64,000 nt of DNA from an uncultured Rubripirellula sp. (GTDB lineage: Bacteria > Planctomycetota > Planctomycetia > Pirellulales > Pirellulaceae): positions 1 through 64,000 of the forward strand of contig CALIBL010000057.1 in NCBI GenBank assembly GCA_938045805.1, read 5' to 3'. The notes beneath the pieces were generated by a model. That model was given only the letters and a program-made list of their open reading frames with translations, ran no database searches and was not told the origin of the DNA. Below are positions 53,622 through 63,548 of the stretch, in pieces (position 1 is the stretch's first letter; each line of letters opens with the position of its first letter). The position numbers and the translations under genes are program-made.

Positions 53622-55298
53622 TTAATCCATTTTGGTAACGCGAAGAACTTCGTCCACGGTCGTCACTCCGGAGATCACCTTTTCCCATCCGTCTTCACGC
53701 AGGGTAGTCATCCCATTGCGGCGAGCAACAGCCTTGATTTCATTCGTAGCAGCACGCTTTGTGGCAAGCTCACGAAGTTCATCGCTACTGGTGAGCAGCT
53801 CATAGATCCCCAATCTGCCTCGATAACCATTACCGCGACAAGATGGACAGCCCACGGGGCGATAGATGGGTTTGCTCGCTCGCTCAAACGGAAAATCTGA
53901 CGGGAATTCTGAGCGTGGACGCGTGTCTGGCTCACAACAATCCGGGCAGAGTTTTCGAACAAGACGCTGTGCCAATACGCCCTCGACTGTGCTACTGACC
54001 AGAAACGGCTCCACTCCCATGTCAGCAAGTCTCATGAACGCACTCGCTGAGTCGTTTGTGTGCAATGTGCTGAAAACCAAGTGACCGGTCAGTGAAGCCT
54101 GAGTCGCATTCTCTGCAGTCTCCAAATCTCGAATTTCACCAACCAGCACAACATCTGGATCATGCCGAAGGATACTTCGTAAACTCGCAGCAAACGTCAA
54201 TCCAACCTTGGAATGCACCTGAATCTGATTAATCCCCTCCAGTTGATACTCAATTGGATCTTCGGTCGTGATGATTTTCGTTTCTTCGTTCTTGATCTCG
54301 CTTAGCGCGCTGTAGAGTGTTGTTGTCTTCCCGCTTCCGGTAGGCCCTGTAACGAGAACAATTCCATGAGGCATTCGAATCAGATTTTGGAATCGTAGGT
54401 AGACCTCCTCCGACATGCCAATTCCCTTGAGCGAAAAGCTTAGGTTGGCTTTATCGAGAACACGCATGACGACACCTTCCCCATGCAACATGGGGATGAT
54501 TGACAAGCGAATATCAATCTCTCTTCCCTTGATCCGAAGCTTGATCCGACCGTCTTGAGGAACGCGTTTTTCTGCAATGTTCAATTTCGCCATGATCTTC
54601 AGTCGACTGATGATCGCAGCTCGAAACTGATGCATCTCCTGTGGAGTGGATTGCTTCTGAAGAACTCCATCAATTCGATAGCGTATCTTGATCCGTTTCT
54701 CTTGGGCCTCAATATGAATATCGCTGGCACGTGCCTCGATTGCTTCTTCAAGAATCTCGTTGACCAAACGAACCACAGACGCCTGCTGCGCAACTTCAGC
54801 ATCCTCAAGATCCTGACCGGTCAGTGATTCTAAGTCACTGAACTCGTTGTCATCACGCTGCAAAGCCAACAACCCATCGATCGTCTCAGCGCCAACGCCT
54901 AGGTATCGCTTGATAAGATCTCGGACCTGAGTTGGATCGGAAATAACAGGCTGCACCATCTCGCCAGTCGAAGCACTTAGTGTGTCGATTGCCTGAAAAT
55001 CGAAGGGATTGGTAACAGCGATAACCAATGCTCCGCCACGACGGTACAGCGGAAAGAATTCGTGTCGATGCACAAGGCGAACAGGGAACTCCTCCAAGAT
55101 GGATTCATCAATCTCAATTTCACTCAAGTCCACGATTTGCAAACGAAGCGAACGAGCAAGGCCGTTCAAAAGTGCTTCCTGTGAATCCAACCCGATTTGA
55201 TCAGCAGCAACATCGAGGGATTGCCCGCTCTTAATTGCATCAGCTACCGAGGCTAATTGCGCTCGATCGAGTCGAGCATTAGACAGATCTTGGCTCAT
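53622..55298 (-). CDS. gspE: Type II secretion ATPase GspE
   Basis: A 558-residue secretion ATPase. An N-terminal N1E-like domain (about 1-150) precedes the catalytic core: Asp box, Walker A GPTGSGKT (318-325), Asp box / Walker B (DPDVVLVGEIRD, about 380-391) and His box (LVFSTLHTNDSA). A tetracysteine zinc motif is at Cys451, Cys454, Cys484 and Cys487 (CPDC...CPSC), as in GspE/PilB. It powers pseudopilus assembly at the cytoplasmic face. It follows the giant repeat protein gene by 189 bp on the same strand. Confidence 0.97.
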   Translation of the reverse strand: MSQDLSNARLDRAQLASVADAIKSGQSLDVAADQIGLDSQEALLNGLARSLRLQIVDLSEIEIDESILEEFPVRLVHRHEFFPLYRRGGALVIAVTNPFDFQAIDTLSASTGEMVQPVISDPTQVRDLIKRYLGVGAETIDGLLALQRDDNEFSDLESLTGQDLEDAEVAQQASVVRLVNEILEEAIEARASDIHIEAQEKRIKIRYRIDGVLQKQSTPQEMHQFRAAIISRLKIMAKLNIAEKRVPQDGRIKLRIKGREIDIRLSIIPMLHGEGVVMRVLDKANLSFSLKGIGMSEEVYLRFQNLIRMPHGIVLVTGPTGSGKTTTLYSALSEIKNEETKIITTEDPIEYQLEGINQIQVHSKVGLTFAASLRSILRHDPDVVLVGEIRDLETAENATQASLTGHLVFSTLHTNDSASAFMRLADMGVEPFLVSSTVEGVLAQRLVRKLCPDCCEPDTRPRSEFPSDFPFERASKPIYRPVGCPSCRGNGYRGRLGIYELLTSSDELRELATKRAATNEIKAVARRNGMTTLREDGWEKVISGVTTVDEVLRVTKMD

Positions 55299-55487
55299 GG
55301 GGGCGGGCCGGCTGGAGTGGGTGGGAGTTTTGAGGCGAGCTCGTACGAATCCACTTCAAAACTTTAGGGGTGGGTAGGTGTCTGATCAGCGTTCAAACAC
55401 AACACTACAGTTTAGTCGAACCTCTGTAATACTTATAGGCAGATTTGGCAGTCGCCCATTTGGGGTAGGCCACGCGAATATCAAACG

Positions 55488-58400
55488 TTACTTCTTGGAA
55501 CTTGTTTTTGAGGTGGAGGTGGCGGCACCGGGCTGCACCAAAAATCGCTGCAATACCTCCTGCATGCGATCAGATTTTGTTCGGCTTAGTCGTATCACCT
55601 TCACATGTCGGTTGCTATTGGTTGATGCCTGAGTATCAATTGTCTTCAAAAACTCTCCGATCTCGGCCCGCAATTCAGGGGGTGCTCGAACGATCAGCGA
55701 ATTGGAAGATTCATCAATATCCAACGTCAGAACGGGTCCGGAGGACGCTGCATTGATTTGCTGCAGCAGAGAGGCAACCGACGAGCTCACACCTTTCGGA
55801 ATTGAAATAGGGGTTCGCCCTCCGCCACTGGTCAACTGCGTTTTGTATACATTCTCCAAAATCTCAAGGATCCGAGATGCCTCCGCGTATTGGAGTGTGA
55901 TTAATTCAGGACGGTAAACATCCAGCGGATCCGGCAACTCTGCATTGTCCAATGTTTCAAGCAATTCTTGAATCACATCACGAGCATGGCGACTGCCGTG
56001 AACAATCAGTGCGTTCAAGCGTTCATCTGCTACAAATACAAGGTCATTGAGGCCACGCTGATTCAGGTCCTCAAAAAGTTGATCAAGAAGAAGCTTGGTA
56101 TCGCTCGCACCCATGTTGCGAAGTAGGAACACAGCAAAATTGGATTGCCCTGTCGCGGAGCCAGAATTCACTGCCATCGCTCTTAAAATGGACTCGAGTC
56201 GATCCAAAGCTTTCTCGTCGTCGGAGGTGATTGTGATTCGACTTTGCCCCGGGACTAAAAAGACGGGAGGCAACCCATCGTCAATTTCATTTGACTCGGA
56301 AACAACCTCATTCCCCGGCGCCGACTTCGGCACGGGGGCTCGAGTCGTCTCAGTCTGACTGACAAGCATGGTGAACTTCATTTCGTCTGAATCCATCCAA
56401 GCGTTGTCTTTTAATGGTGCCTCTCTCCGGTCAATTTGACTGCCTCCAAGAGTATCCAGATTCAGTTGACTCTGAGGCTGATTTGGAAAAGGTACATTCA
56501 CACCGTTGCGAGATGCATCACTCGCATCTTGATCACTCTCGAGAACCTCTTCCTTGGGTGACTCTGTCGGGTTGGTATCACTGCGCGGTGGAACCATTTC
56601 TGCATCAGACGGTGTGATAATCTGAATTCGGTTAGATCGTATCCGAGGCCAAATCGCTTCGACTTGCCTCGCGAGGGCATCTGTGTTTCCCAGAAACTGG
56701 ATGACTCGTGTATTGCCTTGAGAGTTTGCGTTTTGCCCTTGATAGATAGGCTCTCCCATCTCTGCTAATAGTTCCCGAATTTTCCCAAGGTGCTTTGAGG
56801 TTGCCCTTAAGAAAAGCTTACCCGTGGTAAAGTCGGTAGATACGCTCGGCTTCGTCGAGCCGGGCAGGTTTCGGAACATCCCATTAATTGCTTGCTCAAT
56901 TACCCATGGATCATTTGCAACAAGCTGGAACACTTCAAGCTCACGCGGATCACCTTCTAACTGATCGATCGCATCTCGAAACTGAACGTGCTGCTGCTCA
57001 GTTGCAAAAATCACCAACGAGTTATTGCTCTGGTTGTGATGAATATCTGCCCCGGGATCCTGCCCCCATGCAATGGAACGGATTGTGGATTGCGCAAGGT
57101 TGGCATCAATGTTTTCGAGCATATAGATTCTCTGCACTCGATGAATCTTGTTGCGAGGCTGCTGGTCGAGCTGGTTGAACATCTCTGCAAAGACTGCATG
57201 ATTACGCGGTGTTGCGATCACATACAAACTCTTTGTAGCATCCTGAAAAGTGATCGAGTACTCCTTGCTATTATCAAACGCGCGAGAGAGAGAATCATAA
57301 ATTCGTCTGGCATCGGCGTTTAACACTGGGTAGACCTTCACCGTCAAATCGGCTCCGGAAGCGACATCCAAATCTTCCACCACCTGTGCGATTCGCTGAT
57401 GATCAAGCTCATTAGCAGTCACCAAAAGTGTATTAGAATCAGGGTCTGCGGCGATGGTTGCATCGGATGCAAGCTCACTGAGCGATGTAGCTACAACCTT
57501 TGAATTCGCAAGCTTCAGGGGATAAACCTTGGTCGCCATCGACGGCAAGTCAGGAAGTGCTTCCATGATTGAATCGATCGCCTGGCGGACCTGGTCATGT
57601 CCCCCTTGGTCTGCACGAACAATCAAGCTGTTCATCGCCTCATTTGCTTGAACAGTGATTTCGGACAACATAGGGTCATCCAATGTATTGACCACTTGAT
57701 CCGTTGTTAGCTTTTCTGGGTCGAGCGGATAAACCTTGACGAAACGATCAACGGTTTGTCCGTTCACTTCATCAGCCGCATCACGGAGGATGCGATGGTC
57801 CTCCGAGGAAGCGGTAACAAAAACGACATTGGCGCTGGGATCGTATCCGATCTTCGCTTCAGGAGCCATCATCGAGAATGCTTGATAAAGATATTTGGCA
57901 TTTCCCTGAGTGAATCGATAGATCTTGGTGGTCTGATCGGCCTCAGGAACGCTGTCATCAATCTGCTCGACAATGGACGCGATTCGTTTTTGTGCAACGG
58001 CACTCGCGGTCGCTGCCATCACCTGTGAATTCTTATCTGCAGCGAACGTGGCATCCGGCAACAACACCTCGAGTACCTGAATTGCAGAGGCAGCAGTTGT
58101 ATTCTCAAAATAATAAACCTCTGTCGTGAGTTCATCCATCGCCGGTAGTGCTTGAACAATGGATTCAATTGTCTTGCTTAGTTCTTCTTGCAATTCTGGT
58201 GATCCACGTACGATCAAGCTATTCAACTGTGAATTGGTTTGGATCGAAAGCTCACTCGTCAGCGATTCATCCAGCGACTTTAAAATTGTCTCCGCATCAA
58301 TTTTGTTCTCATCGAGTGTGTAGACCTTCACCATTGCATTTTCAACGTGACCATCTAACTGCGAGGCGGCTTGTCGAAAGATTGTGTGGTCGGACTCTGA

Positions 58401-61400
58401 TGCCGTGACAAAGACAACATTGGATCCGGCGTCAAATCCAACTCTTGCCGTCGGAACCAACATCGTAAATGCTTGCGACACTGACTCTGCATTTGCCTTT
58501 TCGAATCGATAGACTTGTGTAGATTGATTATCCTTCGAATCCTTCGATTCGATTTGCTCCACTACCGTCGCTGCGCGACGCTGGTCGTTTGAATTAGCGG
58601 TAACTACCAACACTTTGGCTTGGGAGTCTGCCGCGATCGTCGCGTTGGGAAGAAGTGACTGAAGAACGCCGAGTGCTGATGCAGGATCACCACGCTCAAA
58701 TCGATAGACTGAAGTGCTCAGGCGATCCTTCTCAGGTAATTGATCTAGTATCGCTTCGATACCATCCTTAAGTCTCTGATGCTCTTTTTCGTTACCGGTG
58801 GCAATCAAACTGTTGGTCTGAGCATTTGCTCGAAGGGTTAAGCCCTCCGTGATCTCACTGTCCAAAGTTTCAATGATGTCCGTTACGGCCATCCGCTCAA
58901 CGTCCATTGGGTAAACTCGGACAAAGCGTGCCGCTGGCTCAGCGATCTCAACTTCGAACTGCTCGATGAAATCCGTCACTCGCTGTTGGGTTTTCAAATC
59001 CGCCCAGACCGAGATGGAATTGACAGATTCACTGTCGAGAACGATTGCCTGCGGAATCGCACTTCCAAGATAATTCGCCACTGCTAATTTGATATCCGGA
59101 CGCAACGGGTGCAATTTCAGAACATTAACATCCGTTGGCTGATAAGCCGCGATTAATTCATCGACGAGTTCCCTTACCTTAAGATGCTCATCAACGCTCG
59201 CTATGATAAAAAGACGGTCCGCCTGGACCTCAAGCGTGACCGCACCCGGAACCCGTTGTGCCAACAGTGTCTCAACGGAAACGACACTTGCTTGACCAAT
59301 CTCATAGACCTCGATAGTTCGATCCGCCTGTTCCGCTGACAGCTGCTCAGAAAGGGAGTTGAGAATTCTCTCCAAACGCTGATGCCCTTCTTGGTCCGCC
59401 CAGACGACCCAACGATTTTCAATGGAAACATCAAGAAGAGTCACACTCGGTGTTAATTCGGCTAACATTTGCTCCGCCATTTTCAACACGGCAGGGCGAT
59501 CCTCAATCACCTTCACTGTCCTGTCCGGTGATTCACCTAACGTTTCAGATAATGCATCCAGCGAGACTTTAATTGCCTGATGATCCTGCTTAGTTGCCCA
59601 AGCAATTAACGTGTTTTCTTTGGTAGTTAGTTTTGCATCGACCAACTCTGGTTCCAAGATTGCGATCACTGACTCCGCAAGCACATCCTTAATCGGATAG
59701 GTTTGCAAAGAACGCTCCTCCCGAGGATTTGACTGAGTGAATTGTTTAATCGCCTCGGCAATGGCTTGATGGGATTCAGCATCCGTCCACACAAGAACAC
59801 GATTGCTTTCTGGATTACTAGAGATCACCGCAGATGGAACAAGTTGAGAGAGGATATTTTGGACCTGAGTTGGCTCTGCATTACCAACCTCGTAGGTTAC
59901 CACTCGCATCGCCTGTTTCTGCTCCGCATGATCAACGCGTTTAATTGTCATTGCGAATCGCTCTTGCTGAGGCTTGGTTCCTGACGCAATGAGCTGGCGA
60001 TTGTTTTCGTCCACGCTTATTTGCATTTCGGGAAATAAAGGCTTCACCACCAACAAAACGGCACTTGGGTCGGAGCCCACAAGGGGATAGGACTCCACGA
60101 CGATTTCGTCTTGATCATTTCTTTCGGCATCCAGTTCTGAGATCAGAGCCTGCAAGCGCGGGTGCTGCTCCAGCGGCGCAGCGGCAAGAACTCGATTGGA
60201 TCTGGTGTCCGCGACAATCGTAAGTTCCGGCTTCATTTCTTGAAGCAACGTAACGATTGACTCAGCGTCACCTTTGCTTAATGGGTAGGCAATTAAAACG
60301 GATTCCCCTGCACCACCTTGGTCGCTTAGCTTCGCGAGCACGGATTCGGTGACTTGGTGATCTTTTTCAGTGCCAACAACCATCAACCAACGACTGGAGG
60401 GGTCAACAGTGAACGTCGCTGTGGTGGAGAGCGACTGCAGAACCGAAAGCGTATTGGCTGCTTCAGTGGGAATAAGCTTGTACGTCTCCAGTCGCTTTTC
60501 CTCGCGGATTGGCATCGCAAGAAGTCGTTGCTGAATTTCAGACTTTACCTGATTCAATAACTCGGATTCAGCCCAGAAATAAAGTGTATCGGACTGATCA
60601 TTGAGTACAAAATCTACGGTCGGATATTTTTCTCGGAGCGTCTCAAGTAGCCCCGCTGAGTCAGCGATACCAAGCTCTACTCGCTCGGGTTCCATCACTG
60701 CAGGAGTCGACGTGTTTTTCAACGTTTCGAGCAATTCAGCGAAAATCAAATGCTGCTCGGAGGTGCCCCACACCGCAATCTCAGGCCGCGATGGGTCTGG
60801 CAGGATTGTCAAGTCTGACAACTTTGTTGGCAATGAATCGAGCAATGACGCCAAGCGACTTTTCTGAACGTCGGTAGCCGCATACAGTTTCAAGGCACGA
60901 GCGGCCGGTTTCTCAATCGCCTCAATCTGCTTCAATGTTGAACCAATAAGATCGTGACTCTTCTTTGTTGCAAGAACACTTAACTTCTTCCCGTCGGAAA
61001 CCATAGAAACATTCGCATTTGGCACAAGCGACGTTAAGGTCGATAGCATCTCGCTACTGAGCGGAACTTGCAGCTCATAGAAAACCAGGTCTTTTTCCTC
61101 CCGCTGAGGCATCGCCGAGGTGAGTCGTGAGATGTCACCTTGAATCCGTTCAACTTCTGACTCTGACGCCCAATAAGACAACTGATTCGAATCGGAATTA
61201 AGGATAAACTCGACGTCGGGATACTTGGTCTGCAGGGAACTGAGAAGTGTACTGGGATCAAGGACCATCAAATCCACGCGTTGTGGTTCGATAATCAGCG
61301 GTTCCGGATTCGACTCGAGCTGCGACAGCAACTGCTCAAATGATTTCTGCTGATCCTGCGTGCCCCAAGCCGCTATTTCATCGGAATTAATATCGGGAAG

Positions 61401-63119
61401 AAGCTGCATGTCAGCGAGTGAATCGGGCAGTGAATCGATTAAACCTTCGAGTCGTGATTTCTGCTGTTCGGATGCCGGATAAATTTTGAGAATGCGTTGG
61501 CTCGTGTTCCTTAATTGCTTTAGCTGTGAAAGCGTTACAGATACGACCTCCTGATCCTCTGCACTCGCAACAACACTTAACCTTTTCTCCTCAGTCAACT
61601 GTGTGATGAGGGCCGACGGCACAGCACTTTGCAGCGTGGTCAACATCTCCGCGCTCATTGCGCTCTCAATGTCATAAAAACTCAACCGTCGCTCTTGGTC
61701 CGAAGCCACCTTGAGCTGATCGATTGTACTTTTTGCCAGTTTCTGTTCCTGCTCAGTCCCGCGAACCACAATTCGGTTCGACTGGGGCACAATGAATGCT
61801 CGCGGTAGGACGCTCTGCAAAAGCGTCGAGATTGCTTCCGATGCATCTTCACCAACCGGGTAGACAGCAATTTCGACCGATTCCGAAATCGTGCTGGTCG
61901 GTATATCGAGGTTAGCAAGCGTCTCTTCTACCTCGAGATGCTCTTCCTCGGTTGCAACCACCAACAGTCGACCGATAGTTGCATCAGATGCAATTTGAAG
62001 ATCAGTAAACACGAGAGCGAGTTGCGTTACTAATTCCTCCGTACGATCAACGGGTACTGGGTAGGATCGCAAGCGAGGCTTTGCGGAGCCAGTGGCAGAT
62101 GCAACCATTTTTTCAATACTGGCTTGAATCCCTTCATGGGTCTCGGGAATCGCCTGAGCGTGCACCACCTTGGCATTGGGATCAAACTGAATCTTCGCAT
62201 CAGGAAAAAGTACCTGAAGCATTTGCTCGGTTGATTCTTTTTCCAAGCCAGGTGCTTGGTAGCTGACGAAAACAGGCGGAATCGGCTTCGTCGGGGGGAC
62301 CGGCTTGGGAGGTAATGGTGGCTCAGGAATTGAAGCGATAACAAGATTGATCGCCTGTTGCTTGCCAGCGGTTTCGGTCACAAGTAGCTTTTTCGCTGCA
62401 ACCATCGGAGTCGCCTGTCCATGTTCACCAAGCAGCGGTTGGACTGCCTCGACGACGTCGGAAGCAATTCGACGACCGAGAGGGAATTCGACCGTGACAA
62501 TTTCAAAGCGACCACGCGCGACGAGTTCATCGACATCAACTTTCGGCACCAACTCGTATGGAATACCGTTACTCGTGTCGGCGAGTATCAGCATTTTTTC
62601 GCGGCGTATTAACGTGTAGTTTTTGCTAAGCAAGACACTGTTGAGTAGGTCAATTGCCTCAGCAGGTGAAAACTCTTTTGTATCGTTGTAGGTGAATAGA
62701 CCACTCGGCTCTGAGTCGATGACAAGCGAAAGGCCTGCTTGCTTTGCAAACCAACCAAGGACATTACTCCACTTTTCACCATAGAAATTGAACTGCAAAC
62801 TCCCGCTGGTCAGCAGTGTCGCAAAAATCTGCTTTTGCTCATCGCTCAGCAAGGCGGCAATTGAATCGTTACTTTCCTTGATGATGTTTTTGCGTTCAGA
62901 CGGCTCCGAGGAAACCAAGCCTTGGAGACGTTCATCGAGGAGGTTGGCAATCTCTGACCGCTGCTGATCAGTTAAGTTCAATGGGTTTGCGTAAACCGAC
63001 TGACCCACTAGTGAATAGTCGAGATCCTTGGAAGCATTTGTTTTCGCATCCTGCGAAAAAGCATTGCTTGAGATCACGACAGCAAATAGGACAACGGATG
63101 CTCGAAAAAAAAGATGCAT
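55488..63119 (-). CDS. Giant secreted protein of about thirty secretin N-type modules, no secretin channel domain
   Basis: A protein of 2543 residues from ATG 63119, which opens a signal peptide (MHLFFRASVVLFAVVISSNAFSQ, cut after about residue 23); a frame back to 63275 would hide it. Residues about 109-178 look like an N0/STN domain (WSNVLGWFAKQAGLSLVID and SPAEAIDLLNSVLLSKNYTLI). From about 203 to 2170, modules of 63-71 residues follow one another. Each has an aromatic/Tyr-Pro first strand, a helix, a (N/S)-x-L-x-V-x-A/G-T strand and a D/E-H-x-x-I helix: the secretin N1 fold. A Ser/Pro/Asp-rich linker (about 2171-2285) and two or three more modules end at a Ser/Thr/Lys tail. No beta-barrel secretin domain is present. 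It is first in the T2SS gene run, so a periplasmic scaffold around the secretin is the simplest idea. Confidence 0.9.
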   Translation of the reverse strand: MHLFFRASVVLFAVVISSNAFSQDAKTNASKDLDYSLVGQSVYANPLNLTDQQRSEIANLLDERLQGLVSSEPSERKNIIKESNDSIAALLSDEQKQIFATLLTSGSLQFNFYGEKWSNVLGWFAKQAGLSLVIDSEPSGLFTYNDTKEFSPAEAIDLLNSVLLSKNYTLIRREKMLILADTSNGIPYELVPKVDVDELVARGRFEIVTVEFPLGRRIASDVVEAVQPLLGEHGQATPMVAAKKLLVTETAGKQQAINLVIASIPEPPLPPKPVPPTKPIPPVFVSYQAPGLEKESTEQMLQVLFPDAKIQFDPNAKVVHAQAIPETHEGIQASIEKMVASATGSAKPRLRSYPVPVDRTEELVTQLALVFTDLQIASDATIGRLLVVATEEEHLEVEETLANLDIPTSTISESVEIAVYPVGEDASEAISTLLQSVLPRAFIVPQSNRIVVRGTEQEQKLAKSTIDQLKVASDQERRLSFYDIESAMSAEMLTTLQSAVPSALITQLTEEKRLSVVASAEDQEVVSVTLSQLKQLRNTSQRILKIYPASEQQKSRLEGLIDSLPDSLADMQLLPDINSDEIAAWGTQDQQKSFEQLLSQLESNPEPLIIEPQRVDLMVLDPSTLLSSLQTKYPDVEFILNSDSNQLSYWASESEVERIQGDISRLTSAMPQREEKDLVFYELQVPLSSEMLSTLTSLVPNANVSMVSDGKKLSVLATKKSHDLIGSTLKQIEAIEKPAARALKLYAATDVQKSRLASLLDSLPTKLSDLTILPDPSRPEIAVWGTSEQHLIFAELLETLKNTSTPAVMEPERVELGIADSAGLLETLREKYPTVDFVLNDQSDTLYFWAESELLNQVKSEIQQRLLAMPIREEKRLETYKLIPTEAANTLSVLQSLSTTATFTVDPSSRWLMVVGTEKDHQVTESVLAKLSDQGGAGESVLIAYPLSKGDAESIVTLLQEMKPELTIVADTRSNRVLAAAPLEQHPRLQALISELDAERNDQDEIVVESYPLVGSDPSAVLLVVKPLFPEMQISVDENNRQLIASGTKPQQERFAMTIKRVDHAEQKQAMRVVTYEVGNAEPTQVQNILSQLVPSAVISSNPESNRVLVWTDAESHQAIAEAIKQFTQSNPREERSLQTYPIKDVLAESVIAILEPELVDAKLTTKENTLIAWATKQDHQAIKVSLDALSETLGESPDRTVKVIEDRPAVLKMAEQMLAELTPSVTLLDVSIENRWVVWADQEGHQRLERILNSLSEQLSAEQADRTIEVYEIGQASVVSVETLLAQRVPGAVTLEVQADRLFIIASVDEHLKVRELVDELIAAYQPTDVNVLKLHPLRPDIKLAVANYLGSAIPQAIVLDSESVNSISVWADLKTQQRVTDFIEQFEVEIAEPAARFVRVYPMDVERMAVTDIIETLDSEITEGLTLRANAQTNSLIATGNEKEHQRLKDGIEAILDQLPEKDRLSTSVYRFERGDPASALGVLQSLLPNATIAADSQAKVLVVTANSNDQRRAATVVEQIESKDSKDNQSTQVYRFEKANAESVSQAFTMLVPTARVGFDAGSNVVFVTASESDHTIFRQAASQLDGHVENAMVKVYTLDENKIDAETILKSLDESLTSELSIQTNSQLNSLIVRGSPELQEELSKTIESIVQALPAMDELTTEVYYFENTTAASAIQVLEVLLPDATFAADKNSQVMAATASAVAQKRIASIVEQIDDSVPEADQTTKIYRFTQGNAKYLYQAFSMMAPEAKIGYDPSANVVFVTASSEDHRILRDAADEVNGQTVDRFVKVYPLDPEKLTTDQVVNTLDDPMLSEITVQANEAMNSLIVRADQGGHDQVRQAIDSIMEALPDLPSMATKVYPLKLANSKVVATSLSELASDATIAADPDSNTLLVTANELDHQRIAQVVEDLDVASGADLTVKVYPVLNADARRIYDSLSRAFDNSKEYSITFQDATKSLYVIATPRNHAVFAEMFNQLDQQPRNKIHRVQRIYMLENIDANLAQSTIRSIAWGQDPGADIHHNQSNNSLVIFATEQQHVQFRDAIDQLEGDPRELEVFQLVANDPWVIEQAINGMFRNLPGSTKPSVSTDFTTGKLFLRATSKHLGKIRELLAEMGEPIYQGQNANSQGNTRVIQFLGNTDALARQVEAIWPRIRSNRIQIITPSDAEMVPPRSDTNPTESPKEEVLESDQDASDASRNGVNVPFPNQPQSQLNLDTLGGSQIDRREAPLKDNAWMDSDEMKFTMLVSQTETTRAPVPKSAPGNEVVSESNEIDDGLPPVFLVPGQSRITITSDDEKALDRLESILRAMAVNSGSATGQSNFAVFLLRNMGASDTKLLLDQLFEDLNQRGLNDLVFVADERLNALIVHGSRHARDVIQELLETLDNAELPDPLDVYRPELITLQYAEASRILEILENVYKTQLTSGGGRTPISIPKGVSSSVASLLQQINAASSGPVLTLDIDESSNSLIVRAPPELRAEIGEFLKTIDTQASTNSNRHVKVIRLSRTKSDRMQEVLQRFLVQPGAATSTSKTSSKK
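57537..58718 (-). repeat. Tandem duplication of a second three-module block (197 codons) in the giant gene
   Basis: Codons at 58128-58718 and 57537-58127 encode blocks of 65+64+68 residues in step (T-x-V-Y-x-F..., T-x-V/I-Y-R-F...F-V-T-A-S..D-H, VKVY.L....N-S-L-I-V-R). Further single modules of the same types flank them on both sides, so the duplicated array is slightly longer than two blocks. Confidence 0.85.
60492..61685 (-). repeat. Tandem duplication of a three-module block (199 codons) in the giant gene
   Basis: Codons at 61089-61685 and 60492-61088 encode blocks of 64+71+64 residues that line up without gaps: (L-S/V-F-Y... , ...QKSRL...LLDSLP..L.D...LPD...EIA.WGT, and RV.L......L...L..KYP.V.F.LN...). 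The period is exactly 199 codons. The copies have diverged, so this is an old internal duplication. Confidence 0.85.
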
Positions 63120-63548
63120 AGCAGCAGCTTGGCGGGATGTGTTCAGTGTGACATGCCTCACCCGCACTACTCGGGGGGGAGAGTCACGTTGCACACTAGT
63201 TGGGGCTTGTGCAGATTTTGACTTCATTGCCCCTAAATCTAAGCTATCTGCGAGGCATGCGCACGAATCTGCCAATTTTAACGGCTACTCCAGAGTGCCT
63301 CGAATTTTGCGCTACGCTTCACCCTGATCCGCGGCACTCGTTTTCCCCAGTGTTTATCGCAGTTGTTCGAGTCCCTCTGCCTTTAGATCTGACAGGCCGA
63401 TATATTCCAAGCCAAATGCCGCTATGACCGGTGTTTGGGCTTTTTGTCGCGCTGCATATCTTTATGTGTTTGCATAGACTGCTTCGGGTTTGGCTTCGCC
63501 TTATCTCAAAAAGCTACGCGAACTCCTCGTTACGTATGAGACAAACCG
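63120..63548 (+). other. Gene-free interval right of the type II secretion locus
   Basis: This 429-bp region is divergent from the giant gene and holds its promoter. It also contains the degraded copy of the tRNA-Met 3' end and terminator (63365-63446). I see no other gene. Confidence 0.5.
63365..63446 (+). repeat. Direct repeat copy B (degraded tRNA-Met 3' end plus terminator), att-like
   Basis: GTTCGAGTCCCTCTGCC (63365-63381) is identical to the tRNA-Met 3' part at 40730-40746. It is followed by a diverged copy of the spacer and terminator (GCCAAATGCCG...CCGGTGTTTGGGCTTTTT). The 5' three-quarters of the tRNA is absent, so it is not a functional tRNA. Confidence 0.75.

Noticed and set aside
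63365..63446. A second functional tRNA-Met gene
   Set aside because: Only the 3' part of the T-arm and acceptor strand is present; the D-arm and anticodon arm are missing.
40677..63446. Active integrative element
   Set aside because: No integrase, excisionase, transposase or relaxase gene is seen between the repeats, so only a relic or ancient island can be suggested.
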